From Methyloversatilis sp. (GTDB taxonomy: Bacteria; Pseudomonadota; Gammaproteobacteria; Burkholderiales; Rhodocyclaceae): 64,000 bases of DNA. Under the pieces are notes generated by a model. That model made no database searches. It was not told the origin of the DNA and saw only the letters and a list, made by a program, of their open reading frames with translations. The position numbers and the translations under genes were made by a program. Positions 21,095-30,551 of the stretch are shown here, in pieces. Location: positions 58,147 through 122,146 of the forward strand of contig JAEUNO010000018.1 of assembly GCA_016791045.1 (NCBI GenBank), given 5' to 3'. Position 1 is the first letter of the stretch, and each line of letters begins with the position of its first letter.

Positions 21095-21727
21095 ATGAAG
21101 GCAATCAAGTGGATGGGCGTGGCGGCACTGGCAGCCGTGGCAGGTGTCGCACAGGCGGCTGAAGAGGGCGACTGGATGGTGCGCGTGCGCGCGCTGCACA
21201 TGAATGTCGACAACGACAATTCCGGCGGTCTCGGCCTGCCGATCGACGTCGAAGCGGAAAACAAGACCTTTCCGGAAGTCGACATCACCTATTTCTTCAC
21301 GCCGAACATCGCGGCCGAACTGATTCTGACGTATCCGCAGAAGCATGACGTCGAACTCGGCGGCACCGGCATCGGCTCGGTCAAGCACCTGCCGCCGACG
21401 CTGACGCTGCAGTATCACTTCAACCCGACCGGAACCATCCGTCCCTACGTCGGGCTGGGTGCGAACTACACGCGCTTCTCCAGCGTCGATCTGGATGCTG
21501 GCACGGTGCTCGGCGGCAGCGTACCGCTGCGCATCGACCGCAGCAGCTTCGGCTTCGCCGCACAGATCGGTGTGGATTACCAGATCGCACCGAAGTGGTT
21601 CCTGAATCTCGACGTGAAGTACGTGACCATCGATACCGACATCTTCGTCAAGGCGAACGGTGCCAAGGTAACCAAGCTGGACATCGACCCCATTCTGGTC
21701 GGCGTCGGTGTCGGTTACCGGTTCTGA
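21095..21727 (+). CDS. ompW: OmpW-family outer-membrane protein
   Basis: Predicted eight-stranded outer-membrane barrel of 210 residues. It has a signal peptide (MKAIKWMGVAALAAVAGVAQA), alternating strand patterns, family motifs PEVDITYFFTPNIAAELI, LPPTLTLQYHF, RPYVGLGANYTRF and LDVKYV, and a C-terminal aromatic (GVGYRF). The ATG is 10 bases after CGGAG. A clear terminator follows about 100 bases after the stop. OmpW forms a narrow hydrophobic channel in E. coli; the substrate here is unknown. Confidence 0.93.
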   Translation: MKAIKWMGVAALAAVAGVAQAAEEGDWMVRVRALHMNVDNDNSGGLGLPIDVEAENKTFPEVDITYFFTPNIAAELILTYPQKHDVELGGTGIGSVKHLPPTLTLQYHFNPTGTIRPYVGLGANYTRFSSVDLDAGTVLGGSVPLRIDRSSFGFAAQIGVDYQIAPKWFLNLDVKYVTIDTDIFVKANGAKVTKLDIDPILVGVGVGYRF

Positions 21728-21827
21728 GCAGCAAGGCCTGACCGCCTGCCCGGGGCCACAAGCTCCGGGCCGGGCGGGCGGGTCCAGGGTCAACAGACCC
21801 TGAAGAGTTCTTCCTGTGGTCCCGGTT

Positions 21828-21857
21828 CGGGCGCCTTTTGAGGTGCCCGTTTTTTTT
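21828..21857 (+). terminator. Rho-independent terminator of ompW
   Basis: Nine-pair stem (CGGGCGCCT with AGGTGCCCG, one G-U pair), short T-rich loop, followed by eight T. A smaller hairpin (CAGGGTC / GACCCTG, 21785-21802) precedes it. Confidence 0.9.
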
Positions 21858-21961
21858 GCGCGCTGGACGCGAAGGGCCGGGGAGGGGCGGTGAGGCAGGC
21901 CTGCGGGAAGCGGTGAAAGCCGCGAACGGGTGCGTGATCCGCCTCCACGGCTGGCTTGGTA

Positions 21962-22524
21962 TGGCCCGCCGGTTCCGCGGGCGCGAAGCAGCGCTTGCCG
22001 AATTTGCTTGTTGAACGGAGGCTGGCTTTGCACAGCCAGCCCGTTCGGCAGGCGCAGCGCATGCGCTGCGAAACCTGTGATGAAACGGAGGCTGGCTTTG
22101 TACAGCCAGCCCGTTCGGCAGGCGCAGCGCATGCGCTGCGAAACCCCTGCCTCACCCCCTGCTACACCCACGGGCCGCTTTGCGCAGCGGCCCGGTTCCG
22201 CAGGCGCGAAGCAGTGCTTGCCGAATTTGCTTGCTGAACGGAGGCTGGCTTTGCGCAGCCAGCCCGTTCGGCAGGCGCAGCGCATGCGCTGCGAAACCAC
22301 GATGAGACGGAGGCTGGCTTTGCACAGCCAGCCTGTTCAGCAGGCGCAGCGCATGCGCTGCGAAACCAGTGATGAAACGGAGGCTGGCTTTGTACAGCCA
22401 GCCCGTTCGGCAGGCGCAGCGCATGCGCTGCGAAACCCCTGCCTCACCCCCCCTGCTACATCCACGGGCCGCTTTGCACAGCGGCCCGGTTCCGCAGGCG
22501 GCGAGCGGTGCTCGCCGAAACCCC
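21962..22524. repeat. Array of 61-bp double-hairpin (REP-like) repeats
   Basis: Five near-identical 61-base units start at 22015, 22085, 22238, 22307 and 22377, spaced 69-70 bases within pairs. Each holds an imperfect-loop hairpin (GGCTGGCT / AGCCAGCC around TTGYRC) and a perfect 18-base palindrome (CGCAGCGCATGCGCTGCG). Three diverged units (about 21962, 22170 and 22465) keep the plan with a GGGCCGCT / AGCGGCCC stem. Units form a higher-order block of about 290 bases that occurs nearly twice. The 0.8 kb between ompW and hemF contains this array and no credible gene; open frames through it are repeats read in translation. Confidence 0.88.
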
Positions 22525-22526
22525 TG

Positions 22527-23450
22527 CTACACCCATTCCCTTGGGGGCAGGAAGTCGGTGTAGAGCTTTGCTTCAGGTGAGCCGGGTTCCGGGTGCCAGT
22601 CGTAGCGCCACTTCACGATCGGCGGCATCGACATCAGGATGGATTCGGTGCGGCCGCCCGACTGCAGTCCGAACAGCGTGCCACGGTCGAATACGAGGTT
22701 GAATTCGACATAGCGGCCGCGCCGGTAGGCCTGGAAATCGCGTTCGCGTTCGCCGTAGGGCATATCGCGGCGGCGCTCGACAATGGGCAGATAGGCGGTG
22801 AGGAAGGCGTCGCCGACCGCTTGCGTCACACCCCAGCCATGGTCGAAGCTGACTTCGCCTTCGGCACCGAGGTCATCGAAGAACACGCCGCCGATGCCGC
22901 GCGCTTCCTTGCGGTGCTTCAGAAGGAAGTACTCGTCGCACCACTGCTTGTAGCGCGCGTGGGTGTCGGCGCCGAACGGGGCCAGTGCGTCGCGGCAGGT
23001 GCGGTGGAAGTGCGTGGCGTCTTCCTCGAAACCATAGTAGGGCGTGAGGTCCATGCCGCCGCCGAACCAGGACACCGCATCGCCGGATGGCGGCTGCGCA
23101 GTGAAGAAGCGCACGTTCAGGTGCACCGTCGGGATGTAGGGGTTGCGCGGGTGCAGCACCAGCGACACGCCCATCGCCTCGAAAGAGGCGCCGGCCAGTT
23201 CCGGCCGGTTGGCCGAGGCCGACGGCGGCAGGTTGGGCCCGCGCACATGCGAAAAATTGCAGCCGCCACGCTCGAATACATTGCCTTCTTCGACCAGTCG
23301 CGTGCGCCCGTCGCCCTGCAGGCGCTCTTCCGGGCCGCGGATCCAGCCGTCGGTGATGAAGGGCTTTCCGTCCGCCGCCTGCAGACCGTCGATGATGCGG
23401 TCCTGCAGACCGAGCAGCCAGCTGCGTACCATTTCTGCGCGTGCGCTCAT
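22527..23450 (-). CDS. hemF: Oxygen-dependent coproporphyrinogen-III oxidase
   Basis: Decarboxylates two propionates of coproporphyrinogen III using O2. The protein of 307 residues has the family stretches [40 protein letters not shown] and [15 protein letters not shown]. The ATG overlaps the purD stop (ATGA), so it is translated as the last gene of the purine block. An upstream in-frame extension of 41 codons is only the purD overlap. Being O2-dependent, it implies aerobic heme synthesis at least as one option. Confidence 0.96.
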   Translation of the reverse strand: MSARAEMVRSWLLGLQDRIIDGLQAADGKPFITDGWIRGPEERLQGDGRTRLVEEGNVFERGGCNFSHVRGPNLPPSASANRPELAGASFEAMGVSLVLHPRNPYIPTVHLNVRFFTAQPPSGDAVSWFGGGMDLTPYYGFEEDATHFHRTCRDALAPFGADTHARYKQWCDEYFLLKHRKEARGIGGVFFDDLGAEGEVSFDHGWGVTQAVGDAFLTAYLPIVERRRDMPYGERERDFQAYRRGRYVEFNLVFDRGTLFGLQSGGRTESILMSMPPIVKWRYDWHPEPGSPEAKLYTDFLPPREWV

Positions 23451-24709
23451 CGCCGTGCCGCCCGGTAGCCGATGTCGCGGCGGAACTGCATGCCGGCGAA
23501 CTGCACCTTGTCGCACAGCAGGTAGGCGGCACGCTGCGCCTGCTTCACCGTGTCGCCCAGCGCGGTCACGCACAGCACACGCCCGCCGGCGGTCACGACG
23601 TGACCGTCCTGTGCCGTCGTGCCTGCGTGGAAGACATGGCTTTCCGTCGTGTCCGGCGGCAGTCCGCTGATGGCGTCACCCTTGCGCGGGGCATCCGGAT
23701 AACCGGCAGAAGCCATGACCACGCCGAGGGCGACGCGGCGGTCCCAGTCGGTATGCGCTTCGGACAGGCGGTTTTCCAGCGCCGCCTCCATCAGGTCGAC
23801 CAGATCGGTCTTCAGCCGCATCATGATGGGCTGGGTTTCCGGGTCGCCCATGCGGCAGTTGAATTCAAGCACCTTGACGTCTCCATCCGGTGAAATCATC
23901 AGGCCGGCATACAGGAAGCCGGTGAAAGGCAGTCCATCGAGCGCCATGCCGGTCAATACCGGCTGGATCACCTCGCGCATCACGCGGGCATGGATTTCCG
24001 GCGTGACCACCGGCGCCGGCGAGTAGGCACCCATGCCGCCGGTGTTCGGGCCGGCATCGCCGTCGAGCAGACGCTTGTGGTCCTGGCTGGTGGCCAGCGG
24101 CAGCGCGGTCACGCCATCGCACATGGCGATGAAGCTCGCTTCTTCGCCCTGCAGGAATTCCTCGATGACCACGCGCGACCGGCCGCTTTCGTTGTCGGCG
24201 AGCATCATGCCGATGGCGCCGTGCGCTTCGGTCAGCGTCATGGCCACCACCACGCCCTTGCCGGCGGCAAGCCCGTCGGCCTTGATGACGATGGGTGCGC
24301 CCATTGCATCGACGTAGGCGTGGGCAGCGGCTGCATCGGTGAAGGTTTCGTAGCGCGCCGTGGGAATGTTGGCGCGGACCATGAACTGCTTGGCGAAGTC
24401 CTTCGAGCTTTCAAGCTGGGCGGCCTTGCGGGTCGGACCGAATATCTTCAGGCCGCGCACCCGGAAACAATCGACCACGCCGGCGGCCAGCGCCGCTTCC
24501 GGGCCGACCACGGTGAAGGCAATGTTTTCACCTTCGACGAAGTTGATCAGTTCGGTGAAATCGGTGATCGGCAGATTTTCCAGACCGGGTTCGAGCGCCG
24601 TGCCGGCGTTGCCGGGCGCGACATAGACCTTCTGAACACGCGGACTTTGCGACAGCTTCCAGGCTATCGCGTGTTCGCGTCCGCCTGAACCGATGACCAG
24701 CAGCTTCAT
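23447..24709 (-). CDS. purD: Phosphoribosylamine-glycine ligase (GAR synthetase)
   Basis: Second step of purine synthesis, an ATP-grasp enzyme of 420 residues. It has the N-terminal [13 protein letters not shown], the ATP-grasp core ([17 protein letters not shown]), [24 protein letters not shown] and [11 protein letters not shown]. It follows purH with 78 bases between and overlaps hemF. Normal length, with no sign of damage. Confidence 0.97.
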   Translation of the reverse strand: MKLLVIGSGGREHAIAWKLSQSPRVQKVYVAPGNAGTALEPGLENLPITDFTELINFVEGENIAFTVVGPEAALAAGVVDCFRVRGLKIFGPTRKAAQLESSKDFAKQFMVRANIPTARYETFTDAAAAHAYVDAMGAPIVIKADGLAAGKGVVVAMTLTEAHGAIGMMLADNESGRSRVVIEEFLQGEEASFIAMCDGVTALPLATSQDHKRLLDGDAGPNTGGMGAYSPAPVVTPEIHARVMREVIQPVLTGMALDGLPFTGFLYAGLMISPDGDVKVLEFNCRMGDPETQPIMMRLKTDLVDLMEAALENRLSEAHTDWDRRVALGVVMASAGYPDAPRKGDAISGLPPDTTESHVFHAGTTAQDGHVVTAGGRVLCVTALGDTVKQAQRAAYLLCDKVQFAGMQFRRDIGYRAARR

Positions 24710-24787
24710 GATGAATCCTTGAAAAACCGTTCATGCCGGCTGTCAGCCTTGCGGGCTTGTGGCCCGGTCCGGCTGCCGTCCGGAAAA

Positions 24788-26377
24788 TCAGTGCCTGAAG
24801 TGTCGCGTGCCGGTGAATACCATGGCGAGGCCGTGTTCGTTCGCCGCGGCGATCACCTCTTCGTCGCGCATGCTGCCGCCGGGCTGGATGATGGCCTTCG
24901 CACCGGCTTCGGCCAGTACGTCCACGCCGTCGCGGAACGGGAAGAAGGCGTCCGATGCCACCACCGACCCGGCGATCGTCAGGCCGGCGTTCTCCGCCTT
25001 GATGCGGGCGATGCGTGTCGAATCAACGCGGCTCATCTGTCCGGCGCCGACACCGACAGTCGCCCCGTCGCGGCAATACACGATGGCATTGGACTTCACG
25101 TACATCGCCACGCGCCATGCAAAGGTGAGGTCGGCCATTTCCGCGCCGGTCGGCGCGCGCTGCGTGACCACCTTCATCCGGCCTTCGAGCGATTCCGGTT
25201 CGTCGGCGGTCTGGATCAACAGGCCGGAGCCGACACGCTTCGTGTCGTGAGAATTGCGGCCGCGCGCCCAGGCGCCTGCGCCCTTCGGATCAACGCCGTC
25301 GAGCGCAATCTCCAGCACGCGCACATTGGCCTTGGCCGCCAGCACCGCCAGCGCGGCCGGTTCGAATGCGGGCGCCATCAGCACTTCGACGAACTGGCCG
25401 CTGACCGCTTCGGCTGTCGCCGCATCGACCGGGCGGTTGAACGCGATGATGCCGCCGAAAGCGGACGTCGGATCGGTGGCGAGTGCCTTGCGGTAGGCCT
25501 CCAGCGTGCTGGTGCCGAGTGCCACACCACAGGGGTTGGCGTGCTTGACGATGACGCAGGCGCCGGTTTCGAAACTCTTGACGCATTCCCATGCCGCATC
25601 GCTGTCGGCGATGTTGTTGTACGACAGTTCCTTGCCCTGCAGCTGCTTCGCACTGACCAGCGAGCCGGGCGCCGGATACAGGTCGCGGTAGAAGGCCGCG
25701 CGCTGGTGCGGGTTCTCGCCGTAGCGCAGGTCCTGCACCTTGACGAAGCGGCCGTTGGACTGCGCCGGAAACTCGGCGCGCGTGCCGTCGGCGTTCAGCG
25801 AAGACAGGTAGTCGCTGATCGCCGCGTCGTAATTCGAAATGCGGTTGAACGCCGCCACCGACAGGGCGAACAGCGTGGCTTCGGACAGCGTGCCCGAGGT
25901 GCGCAGCTCTTCGAGCACGCAGGGGTACTGTCCGGCGTCGGTCAGCACGCCGACACCGCGCCAGTTCTTGGCAGCCGAACGCACCATGGCCGGGCCGCCG
26001 ATGTCGATGTTCTCGATCGCGTCTTCGAGCGTGCAGCCGGGCTTGGCGACCGTCGCCTCGAACGGGTAGAGATTCACCACCAGCAGGTCGATGACCGGAA
26101 TGTCGTGTTCGGCCAGCGCCTGCATGTGCGCGTCGACCTCGCGTCGCGCCAGCAGGCCGCCGTGGATGCGCGGATGCAGCGTCTTGACGCGACCGTCGAG
26201 CATTTCCGGAAAGCCGGTGTGCTCGGCCACCTCGGTCACCTTCAGACCGGCTTTCGCGAGCAGCGCGGCCGTGCCGCCGGTGGACAGCAACTCCACGCCG
26301 AGCCCGGTCAGGGCGGTGGCGAATTCAACGATGCCGGTCTTGTCGGACACGCTGATCAATGCACGCTGTATCTTCAT
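24788..26377 (-). CDS. purH: Bifunctional AICAR transformylase / IMP cyclohydrolase
   Basis: Last two steps of IMP synthesis in one 529-residue protein. The N-terminal MGS-like cyclohydrolase domain shows [20 protein letters not shown] and [16 protein letters not shown]. The C-terminal transformylase domain has [22 protein letters not shown] and [12 protein letters not shown]. It lies 61 bases downstream of fis, as in many betaproteobacteria. Confidence 0.97.
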   Translation of the reverse strand: MKIQRALISVSDKTGIVEFATALTGLGVELLSTGGTAALLAKAGLKVTEVAEHTGFPEMLDGRVKTLHPRIHGGLLARREVDAHMQALAEHDIPVIDLLVVNLYPFEATVAKPGCTLEDAIENIDIGGPAMVRSAAKNWRGVGVLTDAGQYPCVLEELRTSGTLSEATLFALSVAAFNRISNYDAAISDYLSSLNADGTRAEFPAQSNGRFVKVQDLRYGENPHQRAAFYRDLYPAPGSLVSAKQLQGKELSYNNIADSDAAWECVKSFETGACVIVKHANPCGVALGTSTLEAYRKALATDPTSAFGGIIAFNRPVDAATAEAVSGQFVEVLMAPAFEPAALAVLAAKANVRVLEIALDGVDPKGAGAWARGRNSHDTKRVGSGLLIQTADEPESLEGRMKVVTQRAPTGAEMADLTFAWRVAMYVKSNAIVYCRDGATVGVGAGQMSRVDSTRIARIKAENAGLTIAGSVVASDAFFPFRDGVDVLAEAGAKAIIQPGGSMRDEEVIAAANEHGLAMVFTGTRHFRH

Positions 26378-26438
26378 GCGCTTTTCCGGGAGGGGTTGGT
26401 GGGGGCGGTGCGGGATGGGGCGGAGAGGAATGGATGGG

Positions 26439-26675
26439 CTAGATCATGCCGTGATCGTTCAGCTTGCGCCGCAGGGTATTGCGGTTCATGCCCAGCATGT
26501 CCGCGGCGCGCGTCTGGTTGCCTTCGGCTTCGCGCATGACCACCTCCAGCATCGGTCGCTCCATCTGTCTGAGCACCATGTCATAGATGCCGCTTGCGGC
26601 CTCGCCATCCAGATCCTGGAAGTAGCGTTCCAGCGAATGGCGGATGCACTCGGCAATATCACTCCGTCCGCTCAT
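26439..26675 (-). CDS. fis: Fis nucleoid-associated DNA-binding protein
   Basis: A 78-residue protein with the Fis C-terminal helix-turn-helix ([22 protein letters not shown]) and the dimerisation helices before it. The ATG was chosen because CAGGGAG precedes it and the length fits beta-type Fis (about 77-80 residues). Fis bends DNA and acts on rRNA and many growth-linked promoters. The order dusB-fis is the same as in E. coli, where dusB is translated first. Confidence 0.93.
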   Translation of the reverse strand: MSGRSDIAECIRHSLERYFQDLDGEAASGIYDMVLRQMERPMLEVVMREAEGNQTRAADMLGMNRNTLRRKLNDHGMI

Positions 26676-26724
26676 GGCGGCATCTCCCTGATGGTCCGGC
26701 CTGCTCCGTCGCCCTGCCAAGCGA

Positions 26725-27774
26725 TCAGGCGGCCAGTTCCTGCGCGTGTTCGTCCAGTGCACCCGGCTCGTAGGCCAGACGATGGTTGTCGGCCGCCATG
26801 CGGCCGAAGAATTCGTCGATTGCCGCCAGTTGCCGGTCGGTACCTTCAAGCTGGTTCATCGCGTGGCGGAAGGCGGCTGACCCGATGAGCCCCTTGGTGT
26901 ACCAGGAGATGTGCTTGCGGGCGATGCGCACGCCCGACTCGATGCCGTAGAAACCGTAGAGGTCTTCGATGTGCTCGCGGCACACGCGATGGATTTCCGA
27001 CACTTCGGGCGGCGCCAGCAGCTCGCCGGTGACCAGGAAGTGTTCGATCTCGCGGAAGATCCATGGCCGGCCCTGCGCGGCGCGGCCGACCATCACGCCG
27101 TCGGCGCCGCTGATGGAGAGCACGTCGCGCGCCTTCTGCGGCGTCGTGATGTCGCCATTGGCGATCACCGGAATGTTCACCGCGGCCTTGACCGCGCGGA
27201 TGGTGTCGTACTCGGCATGGCCGGTGTATTGGTCGGCACGCGTGCGGCCATGGATGGCCAGTGCACGGATGCCGCACTGTTCGGCCACGCGCGCCAGCAT
27301 CGGGGCGTTCCTGTTGTCGCGGTTCCAGCCGGTGCGCATCTTCAGCGTGACCGGGGTGTCCGGCACAGCCCGCACAACGGCTTCGAGAATGCGCTCGACC
27401 AGCGGCTCGTCCTGCATCAGCGCGGAGCCGGCCATCACGTTGCAGATCTTCTTGGCCGGACAGCCCATGTTGATGTCGATGATCTGGGCGCCGCGATCGA
27501 CGTTGTGGCGCGCGGCGTCGGCCATCATTTTCGGGTCGGCGCCGGCGATCTGCACCGAAATCGGCGCGACTTCGCCGTCGTGGTTCGCGCGGCGCTGCGT
27601 CTTCGCGCTGCCATACAGCAGCGAATTCGACGTGACCATTTCGGACACGGCCAGCCCTGCGCCCAGCTTCTTGCACAGCTGGCGGAAGGGGCGGTCGGTC
27701 ACGCCGGCCATGGGCGCGACGAACAGGTTGTTTCGCAGGTTGAAGCCGACGAAGTGCATGGGGTGCGGGGGCAT
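26725..27774 (-). CDS. dusB: tRNA-dihydrouridine synthase B
   Basis: FMN enzyme that reduces specific uridines in tRNA. The protein of 349 residues has the TIM-barrel start VAPMAGVTDRPFRQLCKKLGA, the catalytic-cysteine region DINMGCPAKKICNVMAGSAL, KMRTGWNRDNRNA, HGRTRADQY and the FMN phosphate site (GADGVMVGRAAQGRPWIF). Two ATGs five codons apart could start it; the second aligns best with family N-termini (MHFVGFNLRNNL). It sits 49 bases upstream of fis. Confidence 0.93.
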   Translation of the reverse strand: MPPHPMHFVGFNLRNNLFVAPMAGVTDRPFRQLCKKLGAGLAVSEMVTSNSLLYGSAKTQRRANHDGEVAPISVQIAGADPKMMADAARHNVDRGAQIIDINMGCPAKKICNVMAGSALMQDEPLVERILEAVVRAVPDTPVTLKMRTGWNRDNRNAPMLARVAEQCGIRALAIHGRTRADQYTGHAEYDTIRAVKAAVNIPVIANGDITTPQKARDVLSISGADGVMVGRAAQGRPWIFREIEHFLVTGELLAPPEVSEIHRVCREHIEDLYGFYGIESGVRIARKHISWYTKGLIGSAAFRHAMNQLEGTDRQLAAIDEFFGRMAADNHRLAYEPGALDEHAQELAA

Positions 27775-27868
27775 TGCAGACGAACAGGGGCGCGATTCTA
27801 ACCCGATGCGCGGCCGGGGCGAAGCGTGTCCGTCACGCAAATGCGGTCGAAATTTCTGTCGGCTGTGG

Positions 27869-29044
27869 CTACCAGCCGCGTGCGCCGAACATCATGCGCC
27901 GGCCAATGAACTGACGGGCCGGCGGACAGGCATCCAGCAGCGCGAGCGCGGCGCCCCGCGCATGGCCGGCGAGCGCGCCCAGCCCGGGTTGTGAGCCGCC
28001 GAAGCCGAAGATGCGCACCAGTGCATCGGTGAACCGTCCGGTGGCCATCCGGTCGGCACGGCGCAGCCGGGCGTACGCCTGCAGCGCCACGGCCGGATCG
28101 CCCGCATGGCGCGCCAGCGCAGGCAGCAGGCAGGCGGACAGCTGGGCGACATCGCGCAGGCCGAGGTTGAGGCCCTGGCCGGCCACCGGGTGCAGCGTCT
28201 GCGCCGCATTGCCCAGCCAGACCTGGCGTCCGCTGACGATGTCGCGGCGCATGCGCAGGGTCAGTGGCCACGCGCTGCGCGGGCCGACGGCCGAAACCTC
28301 GACGCGTCCGCCCAGCGCCTCGCTCACGCGCGCGGCGAATGCGGCGTCGGATTCGCTGATCAACGCCTGGGCGTCGCCACTGGCGCAGGTGTACACAAGG
28401 GCGTACTCACGCCCGCAGGGCAAGAGCGCCACCGGGCCCTGCGGCGTGAAGCGCTCATACGCCACGTTGTCGTGCGGCCGGGTCGGCGTGACCAGCGCAA
28501 TCACGGCGTGCTGGTCGTAGTCGCGTTGTTGCGACAGCGCCTCGTCGTCCGTGATGCGCCCTTCGCACCAGAGCAGTGCGCGCGCCATCAGGTCGCCGCC
28601 CGCCGTGCGGACGTGCACCGTTTCGTTGCCTTCGTGCGCACCGAGCACCGCGCAGTCGTGCTGCACGGTCAGGCCCAGTTGACCGGCGCGTTCGCGCAGC
28701 GCGCGCACCAGCGTGCCGGCGCGCGCCACATGGCCGAGCGCCTCGAGGCGGAAGTCTTCGGCGCGCAGTTCGGTGCGGCCCAGGTGGCCGCGCTGCGAAA
28801 TATGGATGCGCCGGCTCGGCGTCGTGTCGGCAACCGGCCAGGCTTGCAGGCCCCGCAGGATGTCGCGCGAGCCGGCCGACAGCGCGATCACACGCGTGTC
28901 ATCGAGCGCGCGTCCGGCGGGGCCGGCGTCCAGCACCGTCACGTCCAGCCCCGCCGCGCGCAGCGCGCAGCCGGCGGCCAGCCCGACCGGGCCGGCGCCG
29001 ACGATGAGTGCATCGCGCACCGTCGCGGTCGCGGCGTCACTCAT
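27869..29044 (-). CDS. ubiH: UbiH-family FAD monooxygenase of ubiquinone synthesis
   Basis: Flavin hydroxylase of 391 residues. The FAD dinucleotide-binding motif GAGPVGLAAGCALRAAG is at about residues 16-32. The second FAD motif is the UbiH-type WLGNAAQTLHPVAGQGLNLGLRD. The ATG overlaps the pepP stop (ATGA). The pepP-ubiH pair is conserved in proteobacteria. Paralogues (UbiI, UbiF) look alike, so the ring position it acts on is inferred. Confidence 0.85.
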   Translation of the reverse strand: MSDAATATVRDALIVGAGPVGLAAGCALRAAGLDVTVLDAGPAGRALDDTRVIALSAGSRDILRGLQAWPVADTTPSRRIHISQRGHLGRTELRAEDFRLEALGHVARAGTLVRALRERAGQLGLTVQHDCAVLGAHEGNETVHVRTAGGDLMARALLWCEGRITDDEALSQQRDYDQHAVIALVTPTRPHDNVAYERFTPQGPVALLPCGREYALVYTCASGDAQALISESDAAFAARVSEALGGRVEVSAVGPRSAWPLTLRMRRDIVSGRQVWLGNAAQTLHPVAGQGLNLGLRDVAQLSACLLPALARHAGDPAVALQAYARLRRADRMATGRFTDALVRIFGFGGSQPGLGALAGHARGAALALLDACPPARQFIGRRMMFGARGW

Positions 29045-30366
29045 CCGCGTGTCTCGCGCATGACGGCTTCGACCTCGACGATCGTCTTCGGCGTGGCCGA
29101 AGTGTAGATATCGCAGCCGTCGGCGGTCACCACCACGTCGTCTTCGATGCGGATGCCGATGTTCCAGAACGCTTCCGGTACGTCGTCGGCCGGGCGCACG
29201 TAGCAGCCGGGTTCGACGGTGAGCACCATGCCGGCTTCGAGCGTGCGCCAGTCCTGCTCGCCGGCACCGGCGCTGCCCGGTCGGGGTCGGTACTCGCCGG
29301 CGTCGTGCACGTCCATGCCCAGCCAGTGGCCGGTGCGGTGCATGTAGAAGCGCTTGTAGGTGCCCTGTTCGATCACGCTGTCGGCGCTGCCTTGGAGCAT
29401 GTTCAGGTCGACGAAGCCCTGGGCGAGCACGCGCACCGCCGCGTCGTGATAGTCGATGAATCGTGCGCCCGGTCGCACCGCGGCAAACGCGGCGTCCTGG
29501 GCGGCCAGCACGAGCTGGTACAGGTCGCGCTGTGCCGCACTGTAGCGCCCATTCACCGGCCAGGCGCGGGTGACGTCGGACGCATAGCCGCCGAGTTCGC
29601 AGCCGGCGTCGATGAGCAGCAGATCGCCGTCGCGCAGGGGGGCGTTGTTCGATACGTAATGCAGCACGCAGGCGTTGGCGCCACCCGCCACGATCGAGCC
29701 ATAGGCGGGGGCTTCCGAGCCGGAGCGACGGAATTCGTACAGCAGTTCGGCCTCGATTTCGTACTCGAAGGCGCCCGGTCGCGTGGCCTGCATGGCGCGC
29801 CGGTGTGCGCGGGCGGAAATTTCGGCCGCGCGGCGCATGATGTCCAGTTCGTGCGCGTCCTTGATCAGCCGCATGTCGTCCAGCGGCTGGCGGATATCCA
29901 GCAGTTCCGACGGGGCGAACTTGCCGGCGCGGCTCTGCGCGCGCACCGCATTGAGCGCCGCCATCATGCGGCTGTCCCACGCGGCGTCTTCGCCGATGAC
30001 GTAGTGCAGGCGCGGCTGGTTGGCGATCAGCTCGGCCAGTTTGGCGTCCAGTTCGGCGTAGCAGTGCGCCTCGTCGAAGCCGAACTGCTCGCGTGCCGCG
30101 TCGGGTCCGTAACGCCAGCCGTCCCAGATTTCGCGTTCTTCGTTCTTTTCGCGGCAGAACAGGATGGAGCGGGGTGCATCGCCCGCGATCAGCACCAGAA
30201 CCGCCTCCGGTTCGCTGAATCCGGTCAGGTAATAGAAGTAGCTGTCGTGGCGGTAGCCGTAGTGGGTGTCGCGGTTGCGCAGGTGTTCGGGAGCCGTGGC
30301 GATCACGGCAACGCCGCTGCCCATGCGTTCGATCAGGCGGGCGCGGCGTTCGGAATAGGGGTGCAT
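29041..30366 (-). CDS. pepP: Xaa-Pro aminopeptidase P
   Basis: Removes N-terminal residues before proline. Length is 441 residues from the ATG that opens the AMP_N domain (HPYSERRARLIERM); GGAA lies seven bases upstream. ATGs 5 and 37 codons earlier are also in frame. The M24 metal ligands are visible in LLLIDAGCELGGYASDVTR (two Asp), HRTGHWLGMDVHD (His), VLTVEPGCYV (Glu) and GIRIEDDVVV (Glu). First gene of the pepP-ubiH-dusB-fis-purH-purD-hemF strand block and divergent from the thermostable-hemolysin operon. Confidence 0.93.
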   Translation of the reverse strand: MHPYSERRARLIERMGSGVAVIATAPEHLRNRDTHYGYRHDSYFYYLTGFSEPEAVLVLIAGDAPRSILFCREKNEEREIWDGWRYGPDAAREQFGFDEAHCYAELDAKLAELIANQPRLHYVIGEDAAWDSRMMAALNAVRAQSRAGKFAPSELLDIRQPLDDMRLIKDAHELDIMRRAAEISARAHRRAMQATRPGAFEYEIEAELLYEFRRSGSEAPAYGSIVAGGANACVLHYVSNNAPLRDGDLLLIDAGCELGGYASDVTRAWPVNGRYSAAQRDLYQLVLAAQDAAFAAVRPGARFIDYHDAAVRVLAQGFVDLNMLQGSADSVIEQGTYKRFYMHRTGHWLGMDVHDAGEYRPRPGSAGAGEQDWRTLEAGMVLTVEPGCYVRPADDVPEAFWNIGIRIEDDVVVTADGCDIYTSATPKTIVEVEAVMRETRG

Positions 30367-30522
30367 GACGGTTTCCGGCATTCGATCAGGGAAGGAGTTT
30401 AATGCCAACAGACCCGGGACCCCGGAATGCGTTCCGGTTCCTCGTGCGGCATCCGGTCCCGAAATGTCCTGTTTCATGTCGCGCCGGATTTGCTTAAGTC
30501 TCCATTAATGTTCGCCGGCAAA

Positions 30523-30549
30523 CATGCCCTCCATCCCAATGGAGGCATG
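30523..30549 (+). promoter_or_regulatory. Leader hairpin covering the ribosome binding site of the hemolysin-family gene
   Basis: CATGCCCTCCAT pairs with ATGGAGGCATG around a four-base loop with one bulged C. The right arm contains GGAGG, the ribosome binding site for the ATG at 30552. In RNA it would hide the site; as DNA it could also be an operator. Confidence 0.5.
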
Positions 30550-30551
30550 CG

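Noticed and set aside
22015-22437. Possible CRISPR array because of regular 70-base spacing
   Set aside because: The repeat is 61 of about 70 bases and the 8-9 bases between are nearly the same, so there are no unique spacers; no cas genes nearby.
21930-22580. Open frames on both strands across the repeat array with a repeated peptide (LALYSQPVRQAQRMRCE-like)
   Set aside because: The peptide is just the 61-base unit translated; frames run on both strands, the hairpin structure explains conservation, and no ribosome site or domain is present.
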